A stretch of 5,715 nt of DNA from Anaerobutyricum faecale (GTDB taxonomy: Bacteria; Bacillota; Clostridia; Lachnospirales; Lachnospiraceae), in NCBI GenBank assembly GCA_019119645.1, contig DWWR01000111.1, positions 1-5,715 of the forward strand, written 5' to 3'. A program made the translations under genes and the position numbers. The notes below the pieces were generated by a model. The model ran no database searches. It saw nothing but the letters and a program-made list of their open reading frames with translations, and was not told where the DNA came from. Positions 5,502 through 5,715 of the stretch are shown here, piece by piece. Numbering within the stretch: position 1 is the stretch's first letter; each line of letters begins with the position of its first letter.

Positions 5502-5536
5502 GCGGGCACACCTGGCGTTCGGCCAGATGTACCCGC
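5502..5536 (-). terminator. Strong intergenic hairpin between surface genes
   Basis: A 15-bp stem (5502-5516 with 5522-5536) closes a five-base loop. Two positions are G-T pairs in minus-strand RNA but would be A-C mismatches on the plus strand, so it is built for leftward transcripts. Only TTTG follows, then the ribosome site of the secreted-protein gene 10 bases further on. It may be a weak terminator or attenuator after the leucine-rich-repeat gene, or an intercistronic hairpin that stabilises the upstream message. No promoter fits between it and the next start codon. Confidence 0.5.
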
Positions 5537-5545
5537 AACAACTGG

Positions 5546-5715
5546 CTACTTGGCATAGATAACCGTAACATCCGGGTCACATTTCAGAGCGGATGGCTTT
5601 TTGATCTTCGTTTTGGATAAATCCAGCTTACGGATATTTGTCTCCGGGCAGACCAGCTTTTTCAGTTTTTTGTTATTTTTAAGATTCAGTTTACTGATTC
5701 CCGTATTGTCACAGC
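5546..5715 (-). CDS. Leucine-rich-repeat surface protein, C-terminal part
   Basis: This frame is open from the right edge to a TAG at 5546-5548, giving the last 55 residues of a longer protein. The pattern shows short repeats of about 20-22 residues: ISKLNLKNNKKLKKLVC, then IRKLDLSKTKIKKPSALKC, ending DPDVTVIYAK. The LxLxxNxxL periodicity and lysine richness fit leucine-rich-repeat surface proteins of Clostridia, often secreted and used in host or matrix contact. The strand after the last repeat probably caps the solenoid. The N-terminal part, signal peptide and length lie outside the window. It is probably transcribed leftward ahead of the secreted-protein gene, 69 bases downstream, with the strong hairpin between. 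The family call is fairly firm; function is unknown. Confidence 0.75.
   Translation of the reverse strand, partial: CDNTGISKLNLKNNKKLKKLVCPETNIRKLDLSKTKIKKPSALKCDPDVTVIYAK

Overview
The window most resembles chromosomal DNA of an anaerobic Clostridia-type Firmicute, probably Lachnospiraceae-like. This is an inference. It rests on the purine-rich Shine-Dalgarno sites (AGGAG, AAAGGAGA, AGGGGAGG) at 6-7 nt spacing, a full-length single-chain pyruvate carboxylase, secreted leucine-rich-repeat surface proteins, and a RelB/RelE-type toxin-antitoxin remnant. The two metabolic genes have balanced to moderately GC-rich codons. The stretch from about 4391 to 5180 is visibly A+T-rich and looks like eroded accessory DNA.

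Layout, left to right. Positions 1-123 hold two hairpins, one of which reads as a classical terminator on the minus strand, and then the ribosome site of a GNAT-family N-acetyltransferase (124-627, plus). A gap of 283 bases follows, before the stop codon of the convergent pyc gene. It is filled with inverted repeats: a 17-bp closing stem (651-667 with 801-817) encloses four consecutive hairpins, and further small hairpins lie between it and pyc. Pyruvate carboxylase (911-4390, minus, 1159 residues) is complete, with all its catalytic modules. Its upstream region (4391 to about 4850) has no convincing gene, but it holds candidate leftward promoters, a one-helical-turn tandem repeat, an inverted repeat and a leftward terminator.

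From about 4850 rightwards lies gene debris. There is the C-terminal half of a RelB/DinJ-type antitoxin (4956-5114, plus), then the first 21 or so codons of its RelE/ParE-type toxin (from 5116), which break off near 5178. On the opposite strand a short secreted protein gene (5138-5476, minus) has a good ribosome site and signal peptide, but its last 13 codons are simply the antisense of the toxin remnant, so it is a chimera made at the breakpoint. A 14-bp perfect palindrome (5186-5199) sits at that breakpoint. A strong 15-bp intergenic hairpin separates this gene from the 3' end of a leucine-rich-repeat protein gene that enters from the right edge (5546 to beyond 5715, minus).

The genes do not form one pathway. 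Pyruvate carboxylase is central anaplerotic metabolism and stands alone with no partner gene. The acetyltransferase has no visible functional link to it. The right end is a surface-protein locus that has collided with a decayed toxin-antitoxin module. I see no convincing new enzymatic or defence system. The least explained items are the multibranched inverted-repeat structure at 651-817 and the rearranged junction near 5180-5200.
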